Positions 40,401-56,584 of a stretch of 64,000 nt of DNA are shown piece after piece. The position numbers and the translations under genes were made by a program. Under the pieces are notes generated by a model. It saw nothing but the letters and a program-made list of their open reading frames with translations. It did not search any database and was not told where the DNA came from. The first letter of the stretch is position 1. The number at the start of each line of letters is the position of its first letter. This DNA comes from Hypomesus transpacificus (Eukaryota; Chordata; Actinopteri; Osmeriformes; Osmeridae). The DNA lies in the NCBI RefSeq assembly GCF_021917145.1, contig NC_061060.1:12378366-12442365 (forward strand), given 5' to 3'.

Positions 40401-41637
40401 TGATGGAGGCTGAGATGAGGACCCAGCTGCGCAGACAGGCCGCCGCCCACACGGACCATCTGAGGGACGTGCTGAAGGTGCAAGAGCAGGAGCTGCGGAC
40501 CGAGGCAGAGGAGGTACGACACACACACAGACACACACAAACAGACACACACACAAACAGACACACACACAAACAGACACACACACAAACAGACATAAAC
40601 ACACAAACAGACATACACACACAAACAGACACACACACAAACAGACACACACACAAACAGACACAAACACAGGCTGACAGTTGCTCACACCCTAACACAC
40701 ATCTACACAGGAACTAACTGTCTCTCTCACACACACACACACACACACACTCACTCAGTCTGTCCCTCCCTTCCCCTCCCAGGTGCTCAGCAGTAAGATG
40801 CTGGAGCAGGAGACGGCCTACCGCAGACTGACTCAGGAGCAGCTGGACAGCTTCACCCTGGACATGAACGCTGCCTACGCCAGGCTGAAGGGCGTCGAGG
40901 AGGCCATCGACAGTAAGACACCCACACCGTCTCTCACACACACACACACACACACGCCACAGGCGTACAGGGGCTCGCGCACGCACACGGGATCGCCCGT
41001 CTAACCCGTCCGATCCCCCGTCCGACCAGGTCACGTGATCGCCGAGGAGGAAGCCCGCAAGGCCCACCAGCTGTGGCTGTCCGTGGAGGCCCTCAACTAC
41101 ACCCTGCGCACCGCCTCGGCCGAGACCCCCACCGAGCCGCTGGAGGGCGCCGTGGACGCCGTGCGCCAGAGCTGCGCCGGCAACGACTTCGCCCAGACGC
41201 TGGCCACGGCCCTGCCCGCCGAGTCGCTGAGCCGCGGCGTCTACAGCGAGGCGTCGCTGCGCGCCCGCTTCCACGCCATCCGCCGGCTGGTGCGCCGCGT
41301 GGCCCTCGTCGACGAGACGCGCAACAGCCTCTACCAGTACTTCCTGTCCTACCTGCAGGCGGCGCTGCTGTTCGAGGAGCCCCAGCAGGCGCCGCCGGCG
41401 GCGCTCGCCGACGACGACCTGGACCCCTTCCGCCTGCTGGCGTACGCCTCCTACAGCCTGGAGCACGGCGACCTGGAGCTGGCCGCCAAGCTGCTGAACC
41501 AGCTGCGGGGCGAGGCGCGCCGCGTGGCCCAGGACTGGCTGACGGAGGCGCGGCTCACCCTGGAGACCAGGCAGGTGGTCAGCCTGCTGTCGGCCTACGC
41601 CAACGCCGTGGGTCTGGGCACCACGCAGGCTCCCTAA
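32604..41637 (+). CDS. immt: MICOS complex subunit MIC60 (mitofilin)
   Basis: IMMT is the core inner-membrane subunit of MICOS, which forms cristae junctions and contacts the outer membrane. Fourteen exons are 32604-32645, 33624-33694, 34147-34330, 34491-34641, 35539-35661, 36374-36496, 36639-36772, 36979-37082, 37162-37297, 37384-37513, 37863-38083, 40382-40513, 40783-40912 and 41030-41637. They give 762 residues (human 758). The N-terminus (MLRVCLKGANSAARKC, then PCRRYTSG) is a mitochondrial presequence. A Gly/Ala-rich membrane segment (KVVAGGLLAAAGGLGGTVVY) follows at about 40-60. After a Pro-rich linker comes a long coiled coil (about 200-560, including LIAHAHRRIDQLNRELAEQ). The C-terminal mitofilin domain ends the protein (RGVYSEASLRARF, DETRNSLYQYFLSYLQ, ELAAKLLNQLRGEARR). 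The last exon is very GC-rich. Confidence 0.97.
35095..35482. repeat. Minisatellite, ~31-bp unit ACCACAACATGACCACAGCC
   Basis: About 12 tandem copies of a 31-bp unit (TGACCACAACATGACCACAG plus CCTACATGCCC) with a few internal variants. It lies in the IMMT intron upstream of the exon at 35539. Confidence 0.9.
38100..40370. repeat. Large minisatellite, 39/40-bp unit, ~57 copies
   Basis: The unit is CTCATGTTTGGGTGTAGCTC followed by CTGTAGGGCTAGGATCAGG (39 bp). A common variant has one extra G (40 bp), and single-base alternatives occur at fixed positions (CTC/TTC, TGTTTG/TGGTTG, CTGTAGGG/CTATAGGGG). It fills nearly all of the IMMT intron between exons 38083 and 40382. Because 39 is a multiple of three and the unit has no stop in several frames, long artificial reading frames run through it on both strands. 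The variant order repeats at long distance, see findings. Confidence 0.97.
40516..40672. repeat. ACACACACAAACAG tandem repeat
   Basis: About ten units of 14-16 bp occupy the IMMT intron after the exon ending at 40513. Confidence 0.85.
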
Positions 41638-42364
41638 CCTGTGTCCCCGCCCTCTCTTCTGCTGGGGGCCCCCCTCCTGTCCTGTAGCCTTTGACCTAGA
41701 CCGTGCCCTGGGCGCCACCACACACCCCTCTCCCCCTCCACCCCACCCTCGTACTAGACGTGCCCTGCCCTGCTCGAGCCCAGAGTCCCGGACCCTAACC
41801 CAGCCCCTCCTTCCCACCTGCCTTCTTGTCTCCACATATATTTCTTGTCTCCGCCTCCTTTTCCCCCAACGGCCTCTCCGAGAAGTGTAATTTATGAATG
41901 AGAATGAGAGGAATTCAGTTAGCAGCACTAAGCCACTGTGTGTTTGGGGTAGCTATCACAGAGCAGTTAAGTCACACATCTTTGCTCCCCCCCCCCCATC
42001 CATCCATCTTCTCCCATGCAGGAAGACAGTACTGCATCTGTCTTTGTCGATCTAGGTCGTTTTCCTTCCTATTCAGATGGTACTGACCATCAGATCCGTG
42101 CACCACAGTGTGTGAATGTACCTCATGTACATATTATTTGGAGCCCTGTGATTGGGTGCTTCGCAGCGCCCTCCAGTGGAAATAACTTGTCACTACAGGG
42201 CCCTGTCAGTACCAGGCGTTCTGCTAGCTCTTAGCAGTAAGCACGGCTCCTCCACTAACTGACCTGTATCTAGCAACGTTCACCCACCTGTAACTCCTGG
42301 TTCCGATCAATGTTAATTTTGTCTGGTGCATTATTATTGGCCAGAGGTTTTTGTGGAGATTAAA

Positions 42365-42370
42365 AATAAA
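42365..42370 (+). terminator. immt: IMMT poly(A) signal AATAAA
   Basis: AATAAA lies about 730 bases past the IMMT stop, with a second one at about 42418. The convergent PTCD3 transcript ends about 400 bases further on, so the two 3' UTRs do not appear to overlap. Confidence 0.65.
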
Positions 42371-42830
42371 GGATTCAAATAATGTGGTCATGCTGTTCTC
42401 CCTGTCAACATTGATATCAATAAATGATGAAGTTGGCAAGATTCGGGTTTCCTGTGTCATTATACCATCACTGCTGTGTGCATTCAGTAGATTTGACACG
42501 CTGGGACAACCCTTCACACATGATCTAATGCCACAGTTAAAGACTGGAAATCTACTTCTGTGTGTCCACAGTCAGTGAAATGTTGCTTTTGTCATTTGGA
42601 TTTGATATAGACAGCACAGGTTATTTTATACTCTGCTGAAGGCAGAATTAATAATCAAATCTCTTTTCACCAAACTTGTATTGTAATTAATTTTAATGTA
42701 TATTTAACACGTAACAAATAAGCCATAAGTCAATGAAGTGCCACCAGTAATACACTCATATAAATCAGCCATTAACACAGAATCAACATCACTTCCTGTA
42801 GTTTAGTTTGGTTTTAAACTGAATTGTGGT

Positions 42831-42836
42831 TTTATT
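42831..42836 (-). terminator. ptcd3: PTCD3 poly(A) signal AATAAA
   Basis: TTTATT on the plus strand lies only 70 bases past the PTCD3 stop codon (42906-42908), implying a very short 3' UTR. Confidence 0.65.
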
Positions 42837-42905
42837 GAACATGATTCAGCACATCTCCGTCCAGGTGTTCGCTCTACACAGACATCCCAGAATCCCTGGT
42901 TGCTC

Positions 42906-45900
42906 TCAGTTGCTGACCTCCGCAGCGAACTCAAACTCAGCCACAGCAGCCCTGCAAACAGGAGAGCGTAAAGGTGGGGGGTGAAGACAAAAGAGACAGA
43001 ATGAAACATGAAACAGACATATCTGTAGCGCGTGGTTGAGTGTGAAGCTGGTACGAGTGTGCATGTTCCCGTACCTTTGCTCATCGGTGAGCTCAAACTC
43101 CTGCAGCAGCCTGGCAGCCAGGGCGGGGGTGGAGGGGTGGCAGAAGTTGGCAGACAGCTTCACCAGCTTCACGGCCTTCTCAGAGTCGCTTCTGCAGCTC
43201 GACAGGAAGTTGTCCAACAGCTCCTTCCTGTGGGAGAGAGACAGTCGGGGTCACAGCTGGGCCAATCGCACGGCCGGCAGTCCCAGACATGCGATGAGTC
43301 GGGCAGGCGGAACGAGGCGGAACAGTTTCAGGACAGGCGAACTTACGGTGGAACCCTGTTTTTGGCCTTGAACAGCGTCAGCATGTCCCTGGAAAGAGAA
43401 GGGAACATTCAGCCTCGAAATTCACAAAAGCACATGAACATTTGATACTATCGAACATCCAGGGACCTGCCCCCCCACACCCCCTTCCTACCTTCCCCAC
43501 CCCAGCCAAGCTCCCCTCTCCCCCCTCCCCCCTCCCCCAGTCCTCACCAGGCCTGCTGGGTGTTGTGGGCAGCCAGCAGGAGGGAGGTGACGTCTGTGAG
43601 GGCAGACACCGACCAGGTCAGGACCTCCTGCCCCCGGCTCCCCTGCTGGTACACCGCCTTCACGTCCAGGGCACACGCGGCAAACGCCTCCTGGACCTGA
43701 CACACACACACACACACAGGATGGAGGTTACAAGTGGTTTTATTGAATACTCAGTGCACCCACATCTTAATCACTTGTAATATACAGTGCCCTCCAAAAG
43801 TATTGGAACAGTGAGGCCAATTCCTTTATTTTTGCTGTAGACTGAAAACATTTGGGCTTGACATCAAACGATGAATGTGAAACCAGAGATCAACGTTTCA
43901 GCTTTTATTTCCAGGTATTTACATCAGGATCTGATGCACAAATTAGAAAATATCACCTTTTTGTTCGAACCCACCCATTTGTCACGTGAGCAAAAGTATT
44001 GGAACATGTGACTGACAGGTGTGTTTTGTTGCCCAGGTGTGTCCTATTACATACATTATTCAATCAATAAATACCACTGAATGTCTACACTCAGGCTCAG
44101 ATTGGGTAAGATAGGTTTTGTCTATGCAGACTGTATTCAGAGGTGAAAACAACATGAAAACCAGAGCGCTGTCTTTGGGTGAAAAACAAGCAATTGTGAG
44201 TCTTAGAGAAGATGGAAAATCAATCAGAGCCATTGCAGAAACATTGGCCATAGCCAGTACAACCATTTGGAATGTCCTGAAGAAGAAGAAAACTACTGGT
44301 GTACTAAGTAACAGACATCGAACAGGTAGACCAAGGAAAACATCAGCAGTTGATGACAGAAACATTGTAAGAGCTGTAAAGAAAGACCCTAAAACAACTG
44401 TTAGTGAGATCAGCAACAACCTCCAGATGGCAGGAGTGAAGGTATCACTATCTACTGTTCGCAGAAGACTTCATGAACAAAAGTACAAGGGCTACACCAG
44501 AAGATGCAAACCACTCATTAGCAAGAAGAATAGGAAGGCCAGGCTGGAATTTGCCAAAAAGTACAGAGATGAACCTCAAAAATTCTGGGACAAAGTTTTA
44601 TGGACTGATGAGACAAAGATTAACTTTTACCAAAGTGATAGAAAGGCTAAAGTTTGGAGAAAGAAAGGAACTGCTCATGATCCCAAACACACAAGCTCAT
44701 CTGTGAAACACGGTGGAGGTAATGTCATGGCTTGGGCTTGCATGGCTTCTTCTGGGACGGGCTCATTAATCTTCATTGAGGATGTAACACATGATGGCAG
44801 CAGCAAAATGAACTCGGAAGTCTACAGAAACATTTTGTCTGCCAATTTAAGGAAAGATGCAACCAAACTGATTGGCAGAGCCTTCATCATGCAGCAAGAT
44901 AACGACCCAAAACACACTGCCAAAACAACAAAGGAGTTCATCAGGGGCAAGAAATGGAAGGTATTAGACTGGCCAAGTCAATCTCCAGACTTAAACCCTA
45001 TAGAGCATGCATTTTACCTGCTTAAGAGGAGACTGAAGGGAGGAACCCCACAAAACAAACAACAACTGAAAGAGGCTGCAGTGAAAGCCTGGGAAAGCAT
45101 CAAAAAGGAAGAATGCAAAAGTTTGGTGACGTCAATGGGTCACAGACTTGCTGCAGTTATTGAAAGCAAAGGATTTGCAACTAAATATTAAGTCTTATTC
45201 ACTTAAATATGTTTTAAGTATATCTGTTCCAATACTTTTGATCACATGACAAATGGGTGGATTCAAACAAAATGTGATATTTTCTTAGTTGTGCATCAGA
45301 TCCTGATGTAAATACCTGGAAATAAAAGCTGAAACGTTGATCTCTGGTCTCACGTTCATTTTTTGATGTCAAGCCCAAATGTTTTCAGTCTACAGCAAAA
45401 ATAAAGGAATTCGCCTCACTGTTCCAATACTTTTGGAGGGCACTGTATATATATATTTTTTTACATTTGCATACACAGTACAGTACACACAGTGGAGTAC
45501 TCGGTGTGTGTGTGTCTCACCTCAGGGCTGTGTTTGTCTCTGGCCATGAGAGTCAGAACCTCCTCCACCACAGTGGACTTGTTGTCATGGCCCAGACGAC
45601 GGATGTCTGGGAGAGAGGAGAGAGGGAGGGGGAAAGAGAGAAAGAGAGAGACACAGAGACAGAGAGAGAGAGAGACACAGAGACAGAGAGAGAATCAACA
45701 CCTACATCAGCCACTTCACCAGCCCTCCAGTCTCAGTCCCCCTAGTTTGATGCGCTCCACGTTCAGCTTCACCTGAGAACGAGCTGAGAACCAGAGGAGC
45801 ACGCAGAACTTCACTGGTGAGCCCCACTCACCTTTCCAGATCTGTGGGATCAGGTCTAGTCTGCCGTCAGTGTCCAGAGCCTGCAGAAGATCCATCATGC

Positions 45901-45922
45901 CCTGGGGGTTGGGGTAGTATAG

Positions 45923-45957
<35 letters not shown>

Positions 45958-48900
45958 ATTAAAACTTCAGTTGTCACGGGCGTGTGTGTGTGTGTGTGAG
46001 GGAGGGAGCAGGTGTGTGTACACTCACAGAGGGGATTAGCTCCTTGTACCACTTCAGCACCACATCGATGTGTTCCATCAAACACAGCAGGCTGAAAAAT
46101 CGTCCACTGGAGAGGAGACACACACACGCATGCGTCGGGTGAGCAGGACTAAACAGACAATGTGTGTACGTTTGTCAATATCCCAGTTGAGAGACACTCA
46201 CTAGAAGATACTTTGATGGTAGGTGTCTCCTAACAGCCTCCAGTTCTCGCCTGTTTGTGAAAGGTTGTAAACCTGGTATCCCATCTCAATGTCCTTGGTG
46301 TCTAGACACTGAAGAGACACACACACACACACACACAGGTCAGACACACACACACACACACACAGGTCAGACACACACATACGCACCCTTACTTTAGGCT
46401 TCAACACGCGCTTCTCCAAATCCCAGGAAGATTGCACTTACCTTAAAGCCTAATTTATACTTATGTCGCCGACACTTGAAATGGTCGCCGACGGAAAAAA
46501 AAGGTGTCGCTCAGGCTGCTGCATTTATACTTCGGCAAACACATAGTTATGGTTACATTGTTTACGCTTTGTAGCCTAGGTGATCGATCGGAGAATATGG
46601 CTGTAGCTAATTTTGAGAGGCATCATAAAGGTGTGGATATGTTCTAACTTGCTCTGCCAATCTCTCCTTTATTCCTTCCATCTTAAACAGCTGTTGAGCG
46701 TTCACTGAATATTCAAAACAACGCAGTCAACGACGCGTGCCGTCTATCTAGCCAATCACACTTGCGCGACACTATGTGACGACATCAGCACCAGTAGAAA
46801 TTTCTCCTGGTAGGCGACACTTTCAAGCAACGGTTATAAGTGTCGACCGTGACGCCATTTCTGTCGGCGACCATTTCAAAAGTGTCTGCGACCTAAGTAT
46901 AAATTGGGCTTAAGTCCACACATACACACACACAGGTCACTTACTATTTTCATGGCTTGTGAGAAGAAATACACTGAAAAGACAAAAATAAAAAAATAAA
47001 AGAGGGTGAGTCTGAGGGGTGCAGCCAACAAACCAAAGAGGCAAAAGAACAATCCAGAATGCCCCTACCATCTTCAGGGTCCTGACACACAAAGCTCTTT
47101 CCCGACACCTCTGACATCACGTCGTGTAACATGTTGGACTTGGCTTGGCTGGTCAGGGCTGGAGGGAAGGAGAGGAGGGGGGAGAGAAAACAAGGCATGT
47201 GAGGTAAATCCATGGGTCCTGTATTACTACATTACATTACATTTAGTCATTTAGCAGACACTCTTATCCAGAGCGACTTACAGTCAGTACAGGGACATTC
47301 CCCCAGAGGCAAATAGGGTGAAGTGCCTTGCCCAAGGACACAACGTCATTTTGCACGGCCAGGGAATCAAACCGGCAAACTTCTGATTAATAGCCGATTC
47401 CCTAACTGCGCAGCCATCTGACCCCCCTACTAAAAGGTTGATAAAGTAACACTGCCCCTGCAGGACAGGAGGGGTACTGACCTGCTCTATGGAAGATGCG
47501 CAGGAGGTGCTTGAATGTTGCCAGACTGGGGGCTGGAGAGAGACAGACAGGTGGAGAGAGAGACAGACAGACAGACAATCAGAGAGAAAGACAGAAATGG
47601 AGGAGGAGGGGGTTGCAGTGAGTAAGACCCCAGAACTAGGGATAGCACAACACGTGTGTGTGTGTGTGTGTGTGTGTGTGAGCGTGGCCCCATACTGACC
47701 GATGCCCATAGCCTTCATCTCGCTGAGCAGAGGCATGGCCTGGGCGCGGCTCAGGGGACCACAGTAGGCCAAGGCCTTCAGCGTGGTGTTGAACACCAGC
47801 AGGTTGGGCTGGATCTTCTGGTAACTCATCTGCTTCAACAGCTCCTATAGGCGGGGAGGGAGGCAAGGACAGGGAGGGAGAGAGGGAGGGAGGCGAGAAC
47901 AGGGAGGGAGGGAGGGAGGCGAGAACAGGGAGGGAGGGAGGGAGGGAGGCGAGAACAGGGAGGGAGGGAGGGAGGGAGGCGAGAACAGGGAGGGAGGGAG
48001 GGAGGCGAGAACAGGGAGGGAGGGAGGGAGGCGAGAACAGGGAGGGAGGGAGGGAGGGAGGCGAGAACAGGGAGGGAGGGAGGGAGGCGAGAACAGGGAG
48101 GGAGGGATGAAGGTGAGGCTGTTCCGAGAAAGGACGAGGAAGCGAGTCATCAAGACCGCAATGTAAAGTCTTCCACGACACACACACACACACACTCACC
48201 ACAACCAGATCCCACTTGTCGTTGTACTTCTCTTTCACAAACGGAGCAGCGCTGATCAGACCGTTGAAGGTGTGGACGTCCGCTGGAGGAAGAGGATCCG
48301 ACGTCAGTACCATGGCAACCCAACACGACCACGCTCCCTCTTGACATTCCTCACTCTCCCCTTTTCAGTCCCATTTGTTCTTCGGTATGTTGAACGTTCG
48401 TATTGACTCTCAACGCTATCCTTGGATCTACAGCATTTCTAGAATGTGCTAACCGCTGATACACGTTTGGATTATTCATTGATTCATTCATTTATTGATT
48501 TAGTCTCAAAGCTGTCCTGATGTGCTCATCACTGACACACTCTTGCGACGCTTGTAGACACACAACGGCAGGAGGAGACCCACCAGTCAGACGGTTGTTC
48601 AGCAGATCAGTGTACATGTTGAAGGCCTTGGAATGAGCGCCGTGCTGGAGACACACACACACACACTTCTGTCAGATTGGGTTGGCCAGACACACAGCTT
48701 GGTTCCAGAGCCCTCGGATGAGGAACTTTATGTAAGTCTAGTAAAGGTCAAATGTGACTGACCTTGACCATGCCTTTGATGAGGGCGCAATAGGAGCGAC
48801 TGTCCTTTTCCGGAAGCAGGCTAAAGATCCGTTCTGCATTGTTGTTCTCCCTGGAACACACACGACAACATGAACATGACCTGCACACAGCCCGCTGGTT

Positions 48901-50849
48901 CTAGCAGTCCGGCCTTTTCTAGAACCCCTGTAGGACCTGTTCTTCGAGAACCTCGACATGTCCGTTTGTTCTAGCCAAGATAGGCATGGAGAAAAGCTCC
49001 ATGGTCTCCCCTCCCTCCCCCACCTGACCACCCCCCACCCTTAAGCCCTCCTACCTCCAGACCAACTGGACTGGGTCTGACGGTTTCCTCATCTTCCCCC
49101 TCTTCTTCCAGCCCCCATCCGGAACTTCCTCCTGGGGAGAAGAGCACAATTAGAAACAGGGTTCCACTACAGTTGAGAAAGACTAAGATGTACATTTAGA
49201 CCAGGGTTTGATGCAACCGACGCACTACCAAACTGTGTTGCTACGTGGCTCGATACGGTTTTCTGTGCATTCGTATCCAGAGTCATTCTCACCGTCTCCT
49301 CGGTATCTGGCTTGTCATCCTGTGCAGGGTTCCGGTCGCAATAGAAACTTATTAGGTCCAGCAGGTCATTGGTCACGCCCAAAGAGACCGCCGTTCCTGA
49401 GTGGACAGAGAGACACACACTGTTGTCACTACTTGTTTGTTTAGCTCTCCCAATGCTCTTCTAGTATGTGTGGTGTGTGTGTGTGTATGTGCAACCTACC
49501 AGCCTGTAGCAGTTGGTCGTACATGTCCACAGCAGCGCGAACCTTCCTCAGGGAGATCCTCTCTACCAGAGCAGCCTCGCTCACCTCCTCCAGAATGGGC
49601 TCCAACGACTCTGGCATCAGACACTACACACACACACACACATTGTAGTTCCCCCTCATCATGACTGGTTGTAGAAATAATTGTCGATAAATGTTTTGGC
49701 TTAGCCTCCTGCTCACTGGTATGTGTGGCTCAGCGAACTCCTTCTTGAAAAACTTTGGATGTGTGTTGACAAAGTACTTTGCTGCTGCTCGTCCTGCCTC
49801 CTGCGAGAGGGAGTACAGCCTCTGCACGGGGTCACAAGAGAGGGGGGGTGGGGGTTAGGACCATCACATCTCCCTAGCTACCTTCCATCGCTTGTCACAT
49901 CTAACATGGCCGGCCAGGTCTGTGCTTGTCTGCACTACTCGTGTAAGACCAGCCTCATTCTTTGCTGAGAGAAGAGAGATGGTGGAGAATGTTGACGCGT
50001 CCCCGGACTTACAAACTCGCCGCTGTTTCGGGGGGTCAGGTAAGGGTCGTCCTGAAACATGAAGTGAGGAGCTGTGGGGTCCTGGAGAGGAATGAAGACA
50101 CCGCCGGGTTATCATTTAAAACAATCTGCAGATTCTTTGTTTTACTGTTAGACTGATGAGGGCATAGATGAGACAATGAGAGGCGTCCTACCCTATTGAC
50201 TGTAGATGCCAGGGCTTGTAGTACAGCTTCTTTCGCCCTGGAGATTAAAAAAAATGGTCACGTGTCACTGAAGTACCACTTCAAAATTGCCAAGTAAAAG
50301 AATGAATTAATGACACACATACCATGTTTTCTTTTTGGGGATGACTATATTCTCTGAAGACACTGTAATAATATTAATGTCGTTAGCAACGCTTGTCGTT
50401 AGCAACGCTTGTGAAACTGTGCCCGCTATCCAGCTGATACTTAAATGTAGATGACAACAATGACAGATCCTGTACCTGTTTGAGATGATGCGCTTTGCTG
50501 GCAAACTGCTGCACTCCAACTTAAGTTCCTAAAACAAACATTATGTGCATTACGCCTACACCTAACTCGTGCAATATGGTTAAATTCTCATCATAGCTAA
50601 TTGACGATATGCCAATGTTGTCAAGGTGTGTGTGTGACCTGGCCTGTCAACAGCCTGTCACTGCAGTACTGAGGATGAAGTATTACTTCCAATCAGATAA
50701 ATACGCATTTGAACGTACTTACATGCAAATGTATAATTGATGTTACCATACAAAACGTACCTGTTAATATATAATTGCTCCAAGTTCGTGAGAATAAAGC
50801 GACTATTTTTATGGATGTAATACCCTACAAGTTTACCGGGGGCCGCCAT
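42906..50849 (-). CDS. ptcd3: Pentatricopeptide repeat domain protein 3 (mitoribosomal mS39)
   Basis: PTCD3 is the PPR protein mS39 of the mitochondrial small ribosomal subunit, near the mRNA entry side. The 24 exons, in transcript order, are 50849-50761, 50528-50476, 50362-50323, 50237-50192, 50081-50013, 49821-49717, 49623-49500, 49396-49293, 49131-49055, 48850-48763, 48644-48584, 48282-48200, 47844-47700, 47532-47482, 47158-47069, 46973-46945, 46308-46202, 46106-46028, 45922-45832, 45606-45521, 43696-43548, 43388-43347, 43227-43075 and 42951-42906. They give 668 residues (human 689). I chose the Met in [18 protein letters not shown] because it heads a presequence-like N-terminus and overlaps a YY1 motif; the frame stays open a little further upstream. 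Landmarks are [43 protein letters not shown] and [10 protein letters not shown]. An exon of only 29 bases (46973-46945) is required to keep frame. Confidence 0.96.
43785..45445 (+). mobile_element. Full-length Tc1/mariner transposon, copy 2
   Basis: This copy is 1661 bp, the same length as copy 1, with TA on both sides (43783-43784 and 45446-45447) and the same IR/DR termini. It lies in a PTCD3 intron, antisense to the gene and inverted relative to copy 1. Confidence 0.95.
44118..45191 (+). CDS. Tc1/mariner transposase, intact frame (copy 2)
   Basis: This is an uninterrupted 357-codon frame with the same architecture as copy 1: paired helix-turn-helix region, GRPRK hook, and DD34E residues in [19 protein letters not shown] and NPIEH. 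It differs from copy 1 at about seven positions, for example GRPRK against GRSRK and FIMQQD against FIIQQD. GRPRK is the usual AT-hook form in Tc1 proteins, so this copy may be nearer the ancestral state. Confidence 0.93.
   Translation: MSMQTVFRGENNMKTRALSLGEKQAIVSLREDGKSIRAIAETLAIASTTIWNVLKKKKTTGVLSNRHRTGRPRKTSAVDDRNIVRAVKKDPKTTVSEISNNLQMAGVKVSLSTVRRRLHEQKYKGYTRRCKPLISKKNRKARLEFAKKYRDEPQKFWDKVLWTDETKINFYQSDRKAKVWRKKGTAHDPKHTSSSVKHGGGNVMAWACMASSGTGSLIFIEDVTHDGSSKMNSEVYRNILSANLRKDATKLIGRAFIMQQDNDPKHTAKTTKEFIRGKKWKVLDWPSQSPDLNPIEHAFYLLKRRLKGGTPQNKQQLKEAAVKAWESIKKEECKSLVTSMGHRLAAVIESKGFATKY
46443..46913. mobile_element. MITE with TTAA ends and GTCGCCGAC-type inverted repeats
   Basis: The left end reads TTAAAGCCTAATTTATACTTA and then TGTCGCCGAC; the right end is the inverted equivalent ending AAATTGGGCTTAA. 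The arms match over about 45 bases and the interior is non-coding. Ends at TTAA (or a TTA/TAA duplication) suggest a piggyBac-, Kolobok- or Harbinger-type family, but I cannot tell which. It lies in a PTCD3 intron. Confidence 0.65.
47225..47440 (-). mobile_element. SINE/L2-tail-like retroelement fragment
   Basis: TTTAGTCATTTAGCAGACAC with TCTTATCCAGAGCGACTTACA is the conserved tail shared by fish L2-type LINEs and the SINEs that use it. It continues into GTGAAGTGCCTTGCCCAAGG and GGGAATCAAACCGGC, also typical of these short elements. No coding capacity is seen. It lies in a PTCD3 intron. Confidence 0.65.
47855..48112. repeat. G-rich minisatellite, (GGGA)n GGCGAGAACA units
   Basis: About nine tandem units of variable length (26-34 bp) consist of AGGGAGGGAGGGAGG plus CGAGAACA. 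It lies in a PTCD3 intron. The plus strand has many GGG runs, which could form quadruplexes. Confidence 0.9.
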
Positions 50850-50852
50850 CTT
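50842..50852 (-). promoter_or_regulatory. ptcd3: YY1 motif at the PTCD3 start codon
   Basis: On the minus strand AAGATGGCGGC is a full YY1 consensus and contains the PTCD3 ATG. YY1 sites placed just downstream of the transcription start are common in housekeeping and mitochondrial genes. Motif match only. Confidence 0.5.
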
Positions 50853-51177
50853 GAACACACACTCGAGGCTTATGGGAGGAAGAAACCATCTAAGATTCAA
50901 AAGGGTACACAAATAACAAAATATTTTAACGGTGGAACTGATTTTACCTTTGCATTTTTAATGTACAATTAAATAATTGTTATATTTGAAAATTGATATA
51001 TATGTGTACTTTGTAAAGGAACCAGACAGCAAAATTCATATTTTTCGCTGCTTTCGCAAGCTTTGTAATGGTACGTCCCGTCAGATGCCCCACGTGTGGT
51101 AAAACTTCCTAACGCATGTGGATTCTGCGTATGATGTTTTTACCGTATTAAACCGTTTACTTGGATATAATTCCAAA
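50850..51177. promoter_or_regulatory. Bidirectional PTCD3/POLR1A promoter region
   Basis: Only 328 bases separate the PTCD3 and POLR1A start codons, which face away from each other, so one short region must drive both. It has no clear TATA box for either gene. The same head-to-head pair exists in human. Confidence 0.75.
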
Positions 51178-56540
<5,363 letters not shown>

Positions 56541-56584
56541 GTACGGTACCAGCAGAGGGACACATTAAGTCAGGATCACTGGAC

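Noticed and set aside
40714..41928. 404-codon antisense frame over the last IMMT exon
   Set aside because: It is a shadow of very GC-rich codon use (G/C at almost every third position) opposite a clearly conserved exon.
48364..48536. Possible box C/D snoRNA (human SNORD94 sits in a PTCD3 intron)
   Set aside because: A minus-strand GTGATGA box is present (48526-48532), but no CTGA box with a closing stem lies at a proper distance, so I could not support it.
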